Below are positions 1 through 8,172 of a stretch of 64,000 nucleotides of DNA, piece after piece. Positions within the stretch are counted from its first letter, which is position 1. Every line of letters begins with the position of its first letter. The stretch spans positions 3,220,481 to 3,284,480 of the forward strand of contig NZ_AP025591.1 in assembly GCF_023169945.1 (NCBI RefSeq), read 5' to 3'. Under the pieces are notes generated by a model. It ran no database searches. It saw only the letters and a program-made list of their open reading frames with translations, and had not been told where the DNA came from. The position numbers were made by a program, and so were the translations under genes. This stretch comes from Anaeromyxobacter oryzae. Its GTDB lineage: Bacteria > Myxococcota > Myxococcia > Myxococcales > Anaeromyxobacteraceae.

Positions 1-1
1 G

Positions 2-556
2 TACCTCGTGCTCGTGCTCCAGTTCGGCTCGTTCCTGGACCCGTTCGCGATCCTGCTCTCGCTGCCGCTCTCCCTCATCGGGGTCGTGCTCGCGCTGCTC
101 GCCACCGGCGACACGCTCAACATCATGAGCCTCATCGGCGTCATCCTGCTCTTCGGGATCGTCGCGAAGAACGCGATCCTCCTCATCGACTTCGCGAAGT
201 GGGCGCGTGAGGAGCGCGGCATCCCGATCCGCGATGCGCTCGTCGAGGCGGGTCGGATCCGCCTCCGGCCGATCATGATGACGAGCGTCGCGATCGTCGC
301 CGGCATGATCCCGGTCGCGCTCGGCGTCGGCGAGGGCGGCGACTTCCGCGCGCCCCTCGGGCGCGCCGTGATCGGAGGCGTGATCACCTCGACCCTCCTC
401 ACCCTGCTCGTCATCCCGACCGTCTACGAGATCATGGACGGCGTACGGGTCGCGATCCGCCGCCGCCTCGGCGCGCTCTTCGGCGCCGGATCGCGCGCCG
501 CGTCGGAGGGCACACGCGCGACCTCGCCGGCCCCCCAGGGCCGGCGCGAGCCGTGA
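2..556 (+). CDS. RND efflux transporter, C-terminal fragment
   Basis: This is the last 184 residues of an RND (AcrB/CusA/HAE1-type) inner-membrane pump; the start lies before the window. It exports substrates using the proton gradient together with a periplasmic adaptor and an outer-membrane channel. Four hydrophobic segments of the second RND repeat are visible: residues near 15-38, 42-64, 92-110 and 118-140. They carry the family hallmarks GIVAKNAILLIDF (TM segment with the conserved Asn), RLRPIMMTS (cytoplasmic loop) and a terminal LLVIPTVYE segment. A poorly conserved Arg/Ala-rich tail of about 35 residues follows. The export substrate cannot be told from this part. The reading frame is open to the window edge. 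Confidence 0.93.
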   Translation, partial: YLVLVLQFGSFLDPFAILLSLPLSLIGVVLALLATGDTLNIMSLIGVILLFGIVAKNAILLIDFAKWAREERGIPIRDALVEAGRIRLRPIMMTSVAIVAGMIPVALGVGEGGDFRAPLGRAVIGGVITSTLLTLLVIPTVYEIMDGVRVAIRRRLGALFGAGSRAASEGTRATSPAPQGRREP

Positions 557-680
557 TCCGCCGGCGCGGCGTCCGGGACCCCTGGCGCGCGGGACCCGGG
601 AGCCCGCCGGCGTGAACCAGCGAAACGACGGCGGATCCCCGCGCCACGCGGCCGGCCCCGGCCTTGCACGGCCCCGCGGC

Positions 681-899
681 ATGCCGGGCTGTCCACACCT
701 CGAGCGCTGCGGGCTCCATCACAACCTGGCGATGCAGGCCGCGATCCGGGTGTGGCGGAGCTTCTACTGCGACGGCACGTTCGCGCGCTGCGAGCGCTTC
801 AAGCTCGTGGAAGCGAGCGCCGACGTGCCTCCGCGGCTGCTCCCGAACGGTCGCCTCCTCGACGGCGCGGACGGCGCGCCGGATCGACGCGTCGGCTGA
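681..899 (+). CDS. small four-cysteine protein, unknown function
   Basis: A 72-residue protein with a clear pattern that looks conserved rather than random: CPHLERC at residues 4-10, an aromatic stretch WRSFYC at 25-30, C37 followed by ERFKL, then PPRLLPNG. Cysteines at 4, 10, 30 and 37 could bind a metal or Fe-S cluster. I recall similar short proteins with a Cys-rich head and a C-x6-C-E-R core in other delta-proteobacteria and anaerobes, but know no function. I placed the start at the ATG just before the first Cys pair; an in-frame GTG at 612 would add 23 residues of low-complexity sequence. There is no good ribosome site. It converges with the flavoprotein gene downstream, leaving an 11-bp gap. 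Confidence 0.6.
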   Translation: MPGCPHLERCGLHHNLAMQAAIRVWRSFYCDGTFARCERFKLVEASADVPPRLLPNGRLLDGADGAPDRRVG

Positions 900-910
900 G
901 GGTCCGCCCG

Positions 911-2350
911 CTACGCGAGGCGCCCCCGCGCGAGATCGCGGAGCACGACGCGCGCCGCGTTCGCGCCGCACATGCCGTGGACGCCGCCGCCGGGCGGGGT
1001 CGACGACGAGCAGAGGTACAGGCCGCGCACCGGCGTCGCCCAGGGCGCGGGCGACGCCACCGGCCGCGCGATCATCTGCTCGAGCGAGGTCTCGCCTCCG
1101 CCGATGTCGCCGCCGACGAGGTTCGCGTCGTCGGCCTCGAGCCGCGCTGGCCCGCGGACCGCGCGCGCGAGGACGCGCTCCTGGAACCCCGGCGCGAACC
1201 GCTCGATCTGCGCCTCGAGCGCGGCCGTCGCGTCGCCGGCGAACGCGTGCGGGACGTGTCCGTACGCCCACGCGGTGTGCCGGCCGGCCGGCGCGCGCGA
1301 CGGATCGAAGAGCGTGTGCTGCACGACGAGCACGAACGGCCGGTCGGGGAGGACGCCTCGCGCGACGGCGGCCTCCGCGGCCTCGAGCTCCTCGAGCGAT
1401 CCGCCGAGGTGGACGGTCGCCGCTCGCGCGCACCCGGCCGCGCGCCACGGGATGGGGGCGGCGAGCGCGTAGTCCACCTTGAACGCCGCGGGGCCGTACC
1501 GGTACCGCGCGAGCCGGCGGGCATAGCGCGCCGGCAGCCGCGCGCCCGCGACCCGCAGCACCTGGCGCGGGGTCAGGTCGAGGACCACGGCCCGGGCGCG
1601 AGGCAGCTCCGCGAGATCGCGCACCTCCGCCGAGGTCTCGACGGCGCCGCCGTGCGCGGCGAGCTCGGCCACGAGCGCGTCGGTGATCCGGCCCGCGCCG
1701 CCCGCCGGGAACGGCCACCCGACGGCGTGCCCGGCGGCCCCGAGGACCAGGCCGAAGGCGGCGGTCGCCGCGGCGTCGAGCGGCCGCATCGCGTGCGCGG
1801 CGATGCCGGCGAGGAGCGCCCGCGCCCGCGGGCCGCGGAACCGGTCCCGGACGAGCGCCGACGCGGACCGGAGCGCGAGGAGCCCGAAGCGGCCGAGCAG
1901 CACGGGATGCCGCGGCACGTGCACGATCGCGCCGAGCGTCTCGTCGAGCAGCGCGTCGTATCGCTCGACGAGCGGCGCCAGGAGCTCGCGCCAGGCGGCC
2001 GCGTCGGCGGCGTCCAGCGTCGCGCCGGTCTCGTCGAGCGAGCGGAGCAGCAGCGCGGCCGTCCCGTCGTCGAACGGGTGCGCGACGGCGGCGGGCGGCT
2101 CGATCCAGCGGAGCCGGTGCTGCGCGAGCGCGAGGCGCCGGAAGAGCGGCGACGCCGCGGCGAGCGGGTGGATCGCGGAGCAGTGGTCGTGGAGGAAGCC
2201 CGGGAGCGTGAGCGGGAGCGTGCGGGCGCCGCCGCCGGGGTCCGGGGCGGCCTCGCGGACCAGCACCCGCAGGCCCGCCCGCGCCAGCACCAGCGCCGCC
2301 GCGAGGCCGTTCGGGCCGGAGCCGACCACCACGGCGTCGAGCGCGGGCAT
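911..2350 (-). CDS. FAD-dependent oxidoreductase, phytoene desaturase / PYROXD2-like
   Basis: A 479-residue flavoprotein of the phytoene dehydrogenase (COG1233) superfamily. The N-terminus has the dinucleotide-binding beta-alpha-beta motif GSGPNGLAAALVLARAG at about residues 10-26, an acidic end of the second strand, and a GGGARTLPLTLPGF segment where family members contact FAD. The C-terminal 40 residues have the second FAD motif (GLYLCSSSTPPGGGVHGMCGANAA). Length is normal for the family. The closest functional label I would give is the PYROXD2-like branch rather than a true carotenoid desaturase, because no crt genes are adjacent. It is transcribed divergently from the M16 peptidase pair, with 142 bp between start codons. 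Confidence 0.85.
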   Translation of the reverse strand: MPALDAVVVGSGPNGLAAALVLARAGLRVLVREAAPDPGGGARTLPLTLPGFLHDHCSAIHPLAAASPLFRRLALAQHRLRWIEPPAAVAHPFDDGTAALLLRSLDETGATLDAADAAAWRELLAPLVERYDALLDETLGAIVHVPRHPVLLGRFGLLALRSASALVRDRFRGPRARALLAGIAAHAMRPLDAAATAAFGLVLGAAGHAVGWPFPAGGAGRITDALVAELAAHGGAVETSAEVRDLAELPRARAVVLDLTPRQVLRVAGARLPARYARRLARYRYGPAAFKVDYALAAPIPWRAAGCARAATVHLGGSLEELEAAEAAVARGVLPDRPFVLVVQHTLFDPSRAPAGRHTAWAYGHVPHAFAGDATAALEAQIERFAPGFQERVLARAVRGPARLEADDANLVGGDIGGGETSLEQMIARPVASPAPWATPVRGLYLCSSSTPPGGGVHGMCGANAARVVLRDLARGRLA

Positions 2351-2420
2351 CCTCCGATGAGTAGCGGGGCGGCGGACGGCGTGCAGCGCGGGTCACGGAC
2401 GGCGAACACCGCCGGGCGCC

Positions 2421-2492
2421 GATGTGACGGCGAGCGCGGCGCCACGTCGCATCCGGCTTGAACAGCCCGACACGGACGGTGTACCGAGAGGG
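2421..2492 (+). promoter_or_regulatory. conserved 5' element of M16 peptidase gene, copy 1
   Basis: This stretch before the first M16 gene is repeated almost unchanged before the second one (5274-5350). Shared blocks are GATGTGAC, CCACGTCGCATCCGGC and a 25-bp block ending at the ATG. A TTGAAC hexamer (2458-2463) sits 17 bp from GTACCG (2481-2486), giving a weak promoter fit. The block next to the ATG contains the ribosome site GAGAGGG and a short ACAC/GTGT inverted repeat. Which part is functional is not known, but preservation in both copies suggests shared control. Confidence 0.5.
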
Positions 2493-5276
2493 ATGACCCG
2501 ACGCCTCCGCGCCGCCGTCCTCGCCTCCGTCGCCGTCGTCTCGATCTCCTGCGCGGCCCGGCCGCGCTACGTGCGAAAGGGCGACCCGATCCCGTACAAG
2601 GGATCGTTCGCGACCTTCCCGTCCGGCCTCCAGGTCGTCGTGTACGAGGTTCCGCAGGTCGATCGCTTCAGCGTCACCGTGTCGTACGGCGCCGGGAGCG
2701 CCGAGGACCCGTCCGGGAAGGAGGGCCTCGCCCACGCGGTCGAGCACCTCAGCTACCGCGCGCGCCCGTACTGGTCGCGCGACGCCCGGATCGAGGACAA
2801 GCTCGCCGAGCCGGGCTTCGTGTTCGACGCCGCGACCTACCCGGACTCGACGGACTACTGGGTCGTTGGAAGGCCCCGGGACCTCCGGCGCGCCCTGGCC
2901 CTCGAGGCCGCGCGGCTGCGCGAGCCGCTCGGGGGTGTCACGGAGGACGACCTCGCGACGGAGCGCGATGTGCTCGTGAGCGAGTACCGCGAGCGCTCCG
3001 AGACCGATCCCCGGCGCACGCAGCTCGCCTGGTTGCAGGCGGCGGCGTTCCGCGATCATCCCTACGGTCGTCCGAGCGCCGGGACCCCGGCGTCGATCCG
3101 CGGCCTCACCCTCGAGGATGCCCGGCGCTGGGCGAGCCGCCTGTACCGGCCCGAGAACGCGATCCTCGTCATCACGTCGCCCCGCAAGGCGTCGGACGTG
3201 CTGGGCCTCGTCGCGCAGGTGTTCGGCGATGCGATCGGGGACCGCGCGCCGGCCGTGCCCGTCGCGCGGCGCGTGCCCGCGCCTCCGCCGATCCGCGCCG
3301 AGGACCTCGCGCCGGTCACACGCCTCGCGCCGGTCGCGCGGCCCGTCGTGTGGGTCGCCTGGCGCGTGCCGGGCGACGGCGCGCAGCAGCACGCGCGGGC
3401 GGAGTACACGGCGCTCGCGCTCCACGTCGCGTTCGCCGGAAAGCTCGTGCTCTCGGCGCGCGGCACGCTCGAGGAGCTCGTCGACGACTTCGACGTGCAG
3501 CTCGTCCCGCTGGCCGCGGCCGGGCTGATCGTGCTCCGGGCGGAGCTGGTGCGGGCGGAGGATGCCGAGCGCGTCATCGACCTCGCGAAGTCCGCTGCGT
3601 TCGAGCTGCGGGCCCAGGACGAGTTCCGCACCGGGTCGCGCCGGGCGCTCGGCAACGACAGCCGCCTGCTGATCACGACGATCGTCCGTGACACGCTCCT
3701 GGTGGACGGCTACCGCGCGGTGGAGCGCGTGGACGGGTCCACCGCCGCGCGCCACCTGCGGGCCACCGGCGACGCCGACTACCTGGCGGCACACCAGCAC
3801 GAGATCGTGGAGCAGCTGAAGGATGTGCCCACCGACTACGCCGCGGAGCACCTCCGGCGCGAGCAGGCCTTCTCCCTGGTGGTCCTGCCCGACCCGACCG
3901 CCGTGCCGCCGGTCGAGCCCGCGCCGGACCGCGTCGCGGAGCACGACCCCGCGCCGGACGACGCGGCCGCCCCGGGAGCGGACGCGGACGCGGTGCGCGC
4001 CACGGCCGGCGCCCCGGGCCTCGTCGCGGCGGCGCGCCGCGTGCTCCCCAACGGGCTCACCGTCCTCGTCGCGCGGCGCGGGGCCTTCCCGCTCGCGGAG
4101 GTCCGGCTCGTCGTCCGGACGACGGCGGAGGGCGGCGCGGCGGTCCCGGCGGGGCTGCCGGTGCTCGCGCTCGAGGCCAGCTCCGGCGGCTTCGCCTGGG
4201 GCGATCTGGCCCGCATCGGCGCGAGCGGCACGACCTCGCTCGGGCGCGAGTCGCTCACGTTCGTCGCGCGCGGCACGAGCGCGAACCTCGACGTGCTCCT
4301 CGAGAGCACCGCGGAGTGGGCGCGCGATCAGCGCGACCGCTGGTTCGATCAGATCAGCGACGGCTACGAGCGTTGGGTCGGCCGGCGCGAGGCGGACCTC
4401 GACGTCGCAGCTCGCCGCGCCCTCGAGCGCGCGCTCTACCCCGGCCATCCCTACGGCGCGGCGCCCACGGCGGAGGGCGTCCACCGGCTCCGGAGCGGCG
4501 ACGTGTCCCGCTGGCTCTCCGCCGAGATCCGGCCGGAGCGCGCGACCCTCGTCGTCGTGAGCGACCAGGAGCCCTCCCCGGAGCTGTGGGCCGCCATCGA
4601 GGACCACTTCGGCGGCTGGTCGCGCGGGGATCGGCCGCGCGCCGCGCTCGAGGCTCCGCCGCTCCCCGCCGCCCGCCACGTCGTGCTGGTGGATCGTCCG
4701 GGCGCCACCCAGGCCGTCGTCGTCGCCGCCCTCCGGGCGCCTCCGGCCGCCGGCCGGGACGCCGCTGCGACGAACGCGCTCGCCGCGTGGCTCGCGCGAC
4801 GGCTCGACCGGATCCTCCGCGAGGGCGGTGTGTCCAGCGGGCTGTCCATCCGCATCGACGACCACGAGCGCGGCGCCGCGCTCATCGCACGGACCGCCGT
4901 CGCGCCCGACGTGGCCGCGCGCACGATCCGCACCATCCTGGACGCGGCGCGGGCGCTCGCGGACGCGCCGCTCTCGCCGGCCGACGCAGCGCGCGCCAGG
5001 TTCCAGGTGGCGCGCGCGTTCGCGTTCCGGTTCGACACGGTGGACGGCGCGGCGACGGCGCTCGCCACCGCGGCCGTGCTCGATCTCCCGTCCGACCACT
5101 GGGACGCGCAGCCGGCATCGATCGCCACGCTCTCCCCGGAGCGGATCCAGGAGGCGGCCGCGGCGCTCGGCATCGGGCGCGAGGTGATCCTCGTCGTGGG
5201 CGACGCGGCTTCGCTCCGGCCGCAGCTCGAGGCGGCCGGGTTCGCGGTGGAGTGTGTGAACTCCCGCGGGCGCTGA
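2493..5276 (+). CDS. M16 family zinc peptidase lipoprotein, tandem copy 1
   Basis: A 927-residue protein with two fused M16 (insulinase / processing-peptidase) modules. The N-terminus is a signal sequence ending at Cys20, consistent with a lipoprotein although the lipobox is imperfect. The first module has the inverted zinc motif HAVEH at 81-85 and the distal Glu near 164 (LVSEYRER), so metal binding should be intact. The second module, from about 510, lacks a zinc site as is normal. The Arg/Tyr pair that anchors peptide in the C-terminal half of M16 enzymes is missing: the next gene reads IRIEEGVSYG, this one ILREGGVSSG. The start was chosen by match to copy 2 and a GAGAGGG ribosome site; an upstream in-frame start at 2424 would spoil the signal peptide. 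The next gene starts 74 bp later. Confidence 0.9.
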   Translation: MTRRLRAAVLASVAVVSISCAARPRYVRKGDPIPYKGSFATFPSGLQVVVYEVPQVDRFSVTVSYGAGSAEDPSGKEGLAHAVEHLSYRARPYWSRDARIEDKLAEPGFVFDAATYPDSTDYWVVGRPRDLRRALALEAARLREPLGGVTEDDLATERDVLVSEYRERSETDPRRTQLAWLQAAAFRDHPYGRPSAGTPASIRGLTLEDARRWASRLYRPENAILVITSPRKASDVLGLVAQVFGDAIGDRAPAVPVARRVPAPPPIRAEDLAPVTRLAPVARPVVWVAWRVPGDGAQQHARAEYTALALHVAFAGKLVLSARGTLEELVDDFDVQLVPLAAAGLIVLRAELVRAEDAERVIDLAKSAAFELRAQDEFRTGSRRALGNDSRLLITTIVRDTLLVDGYRAVERVDGSTAARHLRATGDADYLAAHQHEIVEQLKDVPTDYAAEHLRREQAFSLVVLPDPTAVPPVEPAPDRVAEHDPAPDDAAAPGADADAVRATAGAPGLVAAARRVLPNGLTVLVARRGAFPLAEVRLVVRTTAEGGAAVPAGLPVLALEASSGGFAWGDLARIGASGTTSLGRESLTFVARGTSANLDVLLESTAEWARDQRDRWFDQISDGYERWVGRREADLDVAARRALERALYPGHPYGAAPTAEGVHRLRSGDVSRWLSAEIRPERATLVVVSDQEPSPELWAAIEDHFGGWSRGDRPRAALEAPPLPAARHVVLVDRPGATQAVVVAALRAPPAAGRDAAATNALAAWLARRLDRILREGGVSSGLSIRIDDHERGAALIARTAVAPDVAARTIRTILDAARALADAPLSPADAARARFQVARAFAFRFDTVDGAATALATAAVLDLPSDHWDAQPASIATLSPERIQEAAAALGIGREVILVVGDAASLRPQLEAAGFAVECVNSRGR

Positions 5277-5350
5277 TGTGACCGAGCGCGCGGCCCGGCC
5301 ACGTCGCATCCGGCCTTGATCCGCTCGACACGGACGGTGTACCGAGAAGG
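5274..5350 (+). promoter_or_regulatory. conserved 5' element of M16 peptidase gene, copy 2
   Basis: Near-copy of the element at 2421-2492. It begins at the stop codon of the first M16 gene and runs to the start of the second. TTGATC (5316-5321) and GTACCG (5339-5344) keep the 17-bp spacing of copy 1, and the ribosome site reads GAGAAGG. A similar promoter-like element in front of each gene means they could be transcribed separately despite the short gap. Confidence 0.5.
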
Positions 5351-8152
5351 ATGACCCGACGCGCCCGCGTTGCGCTTCCCGCCGTCATCCTCGCCGCCCT
5401 CGGCCTCGCCTGCGCCGCACACCAGCGGTACGTCCCGAAGGGCCGGCCGGTGCCGTACCAGGGGTTCTTCGCGACGTTCCCGTCCGGGCTCCGCCTGGTC
5501 GTGTACGAGGTTCCGCAGGTCGATCGGTTCGCGGTCACCGTCTCGTACGGCTCGGGGAGCGCCGCAGATCCCGCGGGGAAGGACGGCCTCGCCCACCTCG
5601 CGGAGCACCTCGCCTTCCGCGCCGCCCCGCCATGGGCCCAGGGCGCGCGCATCTGGGACGGGCTCCTCGAGGCGGGCTTCCGGTTCAACGCCGAGACGAG
5701 CCCGGACTCGACCGACTTCTGGGCGGCGGGGAAGCCGGCGAATCTCAGGACCGCGCTCGCGCTCGAGGCATCGCGGATGCGCGACCCGCTCGTCGGCGTC
5801 ACGGACGACGACTTCGCGGTCGAGCGCGACGTCGTGCTCGCCGAGTACCGCGAGCGGTTCGAGAACGATCCCGTCGGCGCCCAGCTCGCCTGGCTGCGCA
5901 CCGAGGCGTTCGGGGATCACCCCTACGGCCGGACCGGCGCCGGCACGCCCGAGTCGCTCCGCGCCATCACGCTCGCGGACGTCCGGGCCTGGGCGAAGGC
6001 CGAGTACGTCCCGCGGAACGCGATCGTCGTCGTGATCGCGCCGCGGAGCACCCGCGAGGTGACGGAGCTCGTCCTCGACACCTTCGGACCGCTCACCGGC
6101 GACGGCGAAGCCACGAGGGTGCAGCCCGTTGCCCGGTCGGCGCCGCCGGTGCCGCCCCCGCCGGACGACGAGATCGCGCCGGCGTCGCGGACCGCGCCGG
6201 TGCGGCAGCCGGTGGTCTGGGTCGCGTGGCGCGTCCCGGGCGACGCCGCCGGGGAGGAGCCGAAGGCCCAGTTCGCCGCGGCCGCCATCGACGCGGCATT
6301 CTCGGTGAAGCTCGTCCAGGCTTTCGGCGGGAACGCGAGCGAGGTCGTGGAGCGGTTCGACGCGTTCTACGAGGGTTTCGGGGGGGCCGGGCTCGTGGTC
6401 TTCCGGGCCGAGCTCGCGCGCGCGGGCGACGCCGGCAAGGTCATCGACCTCGTGAAGTCCGCGGCGTTCGAGGTGCGCGCGGAGGACGAGCTGCGGGACC
6501 CCGCGGTGACGCGCCTGCCCTACGCCATCGGCAACCGGCTCCGCGCGAACGTCGCGGTCTCCACGCGCGACCGGCTGCTGGTGAAGGGCTACCTGGCCAT
6601 GGAGAGCATCGACGGATCGCAGGTGGCCCGGTTCCTCCGCGCGACGGGCCAGCCGGACTTCCTCGCGGGCTGGCAGAGGCTCGTCGCGGGACAGCTCCAC
6701 GGCGTCCCGACCGACTACCTGAACGAGCACCTCCGGCGCGAGCAGGCCGTCGCGCTCGTCGTCCTGCCGGACCGCGACGCGCCTGCGCGCGCGCTCGGGG
6801 ACCTCGCCAGTGTCCGCGGCGAGCGTCGCGACGACTCGGAGGATCCCAGCGTCGGCCCGGCGCCAGGGCCGGAGGAGGCGCTCGCGGTGGCGCGCCCCCC
6901 GAACCTCGCCGCGGCGGAACGTCGGGTGCTCGCGAACGGCCTCGCCGTCGTCGTCGCGCGCCGGGGCAACCTGCCGGTCGCGCAGGTGGACCTCGTCGTC
7001 CGCACGCGCGCCGAGGGCACGCCGGAGATCCCACCGGGGCTGCCGGCACTGGCCCTCGGGTCGAACCAGGCCTACTTCGCCGAGCACGATCTCGAGCGGA
7101 TCGGCGCGGACGCCGAGACGCGGCGGACCGGCGAGGCGCTCCACCGCGTCGCGCGCGGCACCAGCGCGAACCTGGACGTCCTCCTGCAGAGCACGGCGGA
7201 GTGGGCGCGGGACCAGACGCCCCGCTGGTTCGACGGGGCGCACGAGGCGTTCACGCGACGGCTCGCGCGGCTCGAGAAGGACGTGGACTTCGCCGCGGCC
7301 CGAGCGCTCGCCGCGGCGCTGTTCCCGGGCCACCCCTACGGCGCGAGCCCGAGCGCCGACGTGATCGGCCGGCTCGCGAGCGGTGACGCGTCCCGCTGGC
7401 TGTCGGAGGAGATCCGCCCGGAGCGCGCGAGGCTCGTCGTCGTGAGCGACCAGGACCCCTCGCCCGAGCTGTGGGCCGCCATCGAGGGCCACTTCGGTGG
7501 ATGGGCGCGCGGTGGCCGGGACCGCATTCCGCCGCCGCCGCCACCCGTTCCCGCCGCGCGACGCGTGCTGCTCCTCGATCGGCCGGGCGCCACGCAGGCG
7601 GTGGTCCTCGCGGCGTTCCGGGCGCCGCCCCGGGCGGAGCGCGACGAGGCGGCGACGGAGGCGGTCCGGTGGCTGCTCCGGACCCGGCTGAACCAGAAGA
7701 TCCGGATCGAGGAGGGCGTCTCGTACGGCGTCGCGGTGAGCCTCCTCGATCACGAGCGAGGCGCCGCCCTGCTCGCGCGCGCGGCGGTCGATCGCGACGC
7801 GACGGTGCTGGCGCTCCGGACGATCCTCGGAGCCGTCGAGCGGCTCGGCGCGGCGCCGCTCCAGCCCGCCGAGGCCGCCCGCGCGCGCTGGCAGGTGGCG
7901 CGCGCGTACGGCTCCGCCTTCGACACCGTGGACGCCACCGCGGCAGCGCTCGTCACGGAGGCCACCTACGACCTCCCGCCCGACCACTGGGACCGGCAGC
8001 CGGCCGAGATCGCCGCGCTCTCCCCCGAGCGGATCCAGAAGGCGGCAGCGGCGCTCGCCCTCGGGCGCGAGGTGATCCTCGTCGTCGGGGACGCCGCCGC
8101 GCTCCGCCCGCAGCTCGAGAAGGCCGGCTACGCCGTCGAGGCGGCGCGGTAG
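5351..8152 (+). CDS. M16 family zinc peptidase lipoprotein, tandem copy 2
   Basis: A 933-residue paralogue of the preceding protein, alignable along its whole length. The signal sequence ends at Cys21. The zinc motif is HLAEH at 82-86, with the downstream Glu in VVLAEYRER. The second module keeps the substrate-anchoring pair as RIEEGVSYG, with Arg and Tyr seven residues apart as in insulin-degrading enzyme. This copy therefore has every recognisable catalytic feature and is probably the active peptidase; the two may work as a heteromer, as mitochondrial and bacterial M16 pairs do (inference). Likely location is the periplasmic face of the outer or inner membrane. It converges on the histidine kinase gene with a 20-bp gap. 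Confidence 0.92.
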   Translation: MTRRARVALPAVILAALGLACAAHQRYVPKGRPVPYQGFFATFPSGLRLVVYEVPQVDRFAVTVSYGSGSAADPAGKDGLAHLAEHLAFRAAPPWAQGARIWDGLLEAGFRFNAETSPDSTDFWAAGKPANLRTALALEASRMRDPLVGVTDDDFAVERDVVLAEYRERFENDPVGAQLAWLRTEAFGDHPYGRTGAGTPESLRAITLADVRAWAKAEYVPRNAIVVVIAPRSTREVTELVLDTFGPLTGDGEATRVQPVARSAPPVPPPPDDEIAPASRTAPVRQPVVWVAWRVPGDAAGEEPKAQFAAAAIDAAFSVKLVQAFGGNASEVVERFDAFYEGFGGAGLVVFRAELARAGDAGKVIDLVKSAAFEVRAEDELRDPAVTRLPYAIGNRLRANVAVSTRDRLLVKGYLAMESIDGSQVARFLRATGQPDFLAGWQRLVAGQLHGVPTDYLNEHLRREQAVALVVLPDRDAPARALGDLASVRGERRDDSEDPSVGPAPGPEEALAVARPPNLAAAERRVLANGLAVVVARRGNLPVAQVDLVVRTRAEGTPEIPPGLPALALGSNQAYFAEHDLERIGADAETRRTGEALHRVARGTSANLDVLLQSTAEWARDQTPRWFDGAHEAFTRRLARLEKDVDFAAARALAAALFPGHPYGASPSADVIGRLASGDASRWLSEEIRPERARLVVVSDQDPSPELWAAIEGHFGGWARGGRDRIPPPPPPVPAARRVLLLDRPGATQAVVLAAFRAPPRAERDEAATEAVRWLLRTRLNQKIRIEEGVSYGVAVSLLDHERGAALLARAAVDRDATVLALRTILGAVERLGAAPLQPAEAARARWQVARAYGSAFDTVDATAAALVTEATYDLPPDHWDRQPAEIAALSPERIQKAAAALALGREVILVVGDAAALRPQLEKAGYAVEAAR

Positions 8153-8172
8153 AAGACCGGAGGTCCCCGGAC

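Noticed and set aside
432..5309. Open frame of over 1600 codons on the minus strand, antisense to the oxidoreductase and M16 genes
   Set aside because: Arg/Pro/Ala-rich text typical of the shadow frame of very GC-rich genes; no domain, signal or ribosome site, and real genes overlap it.
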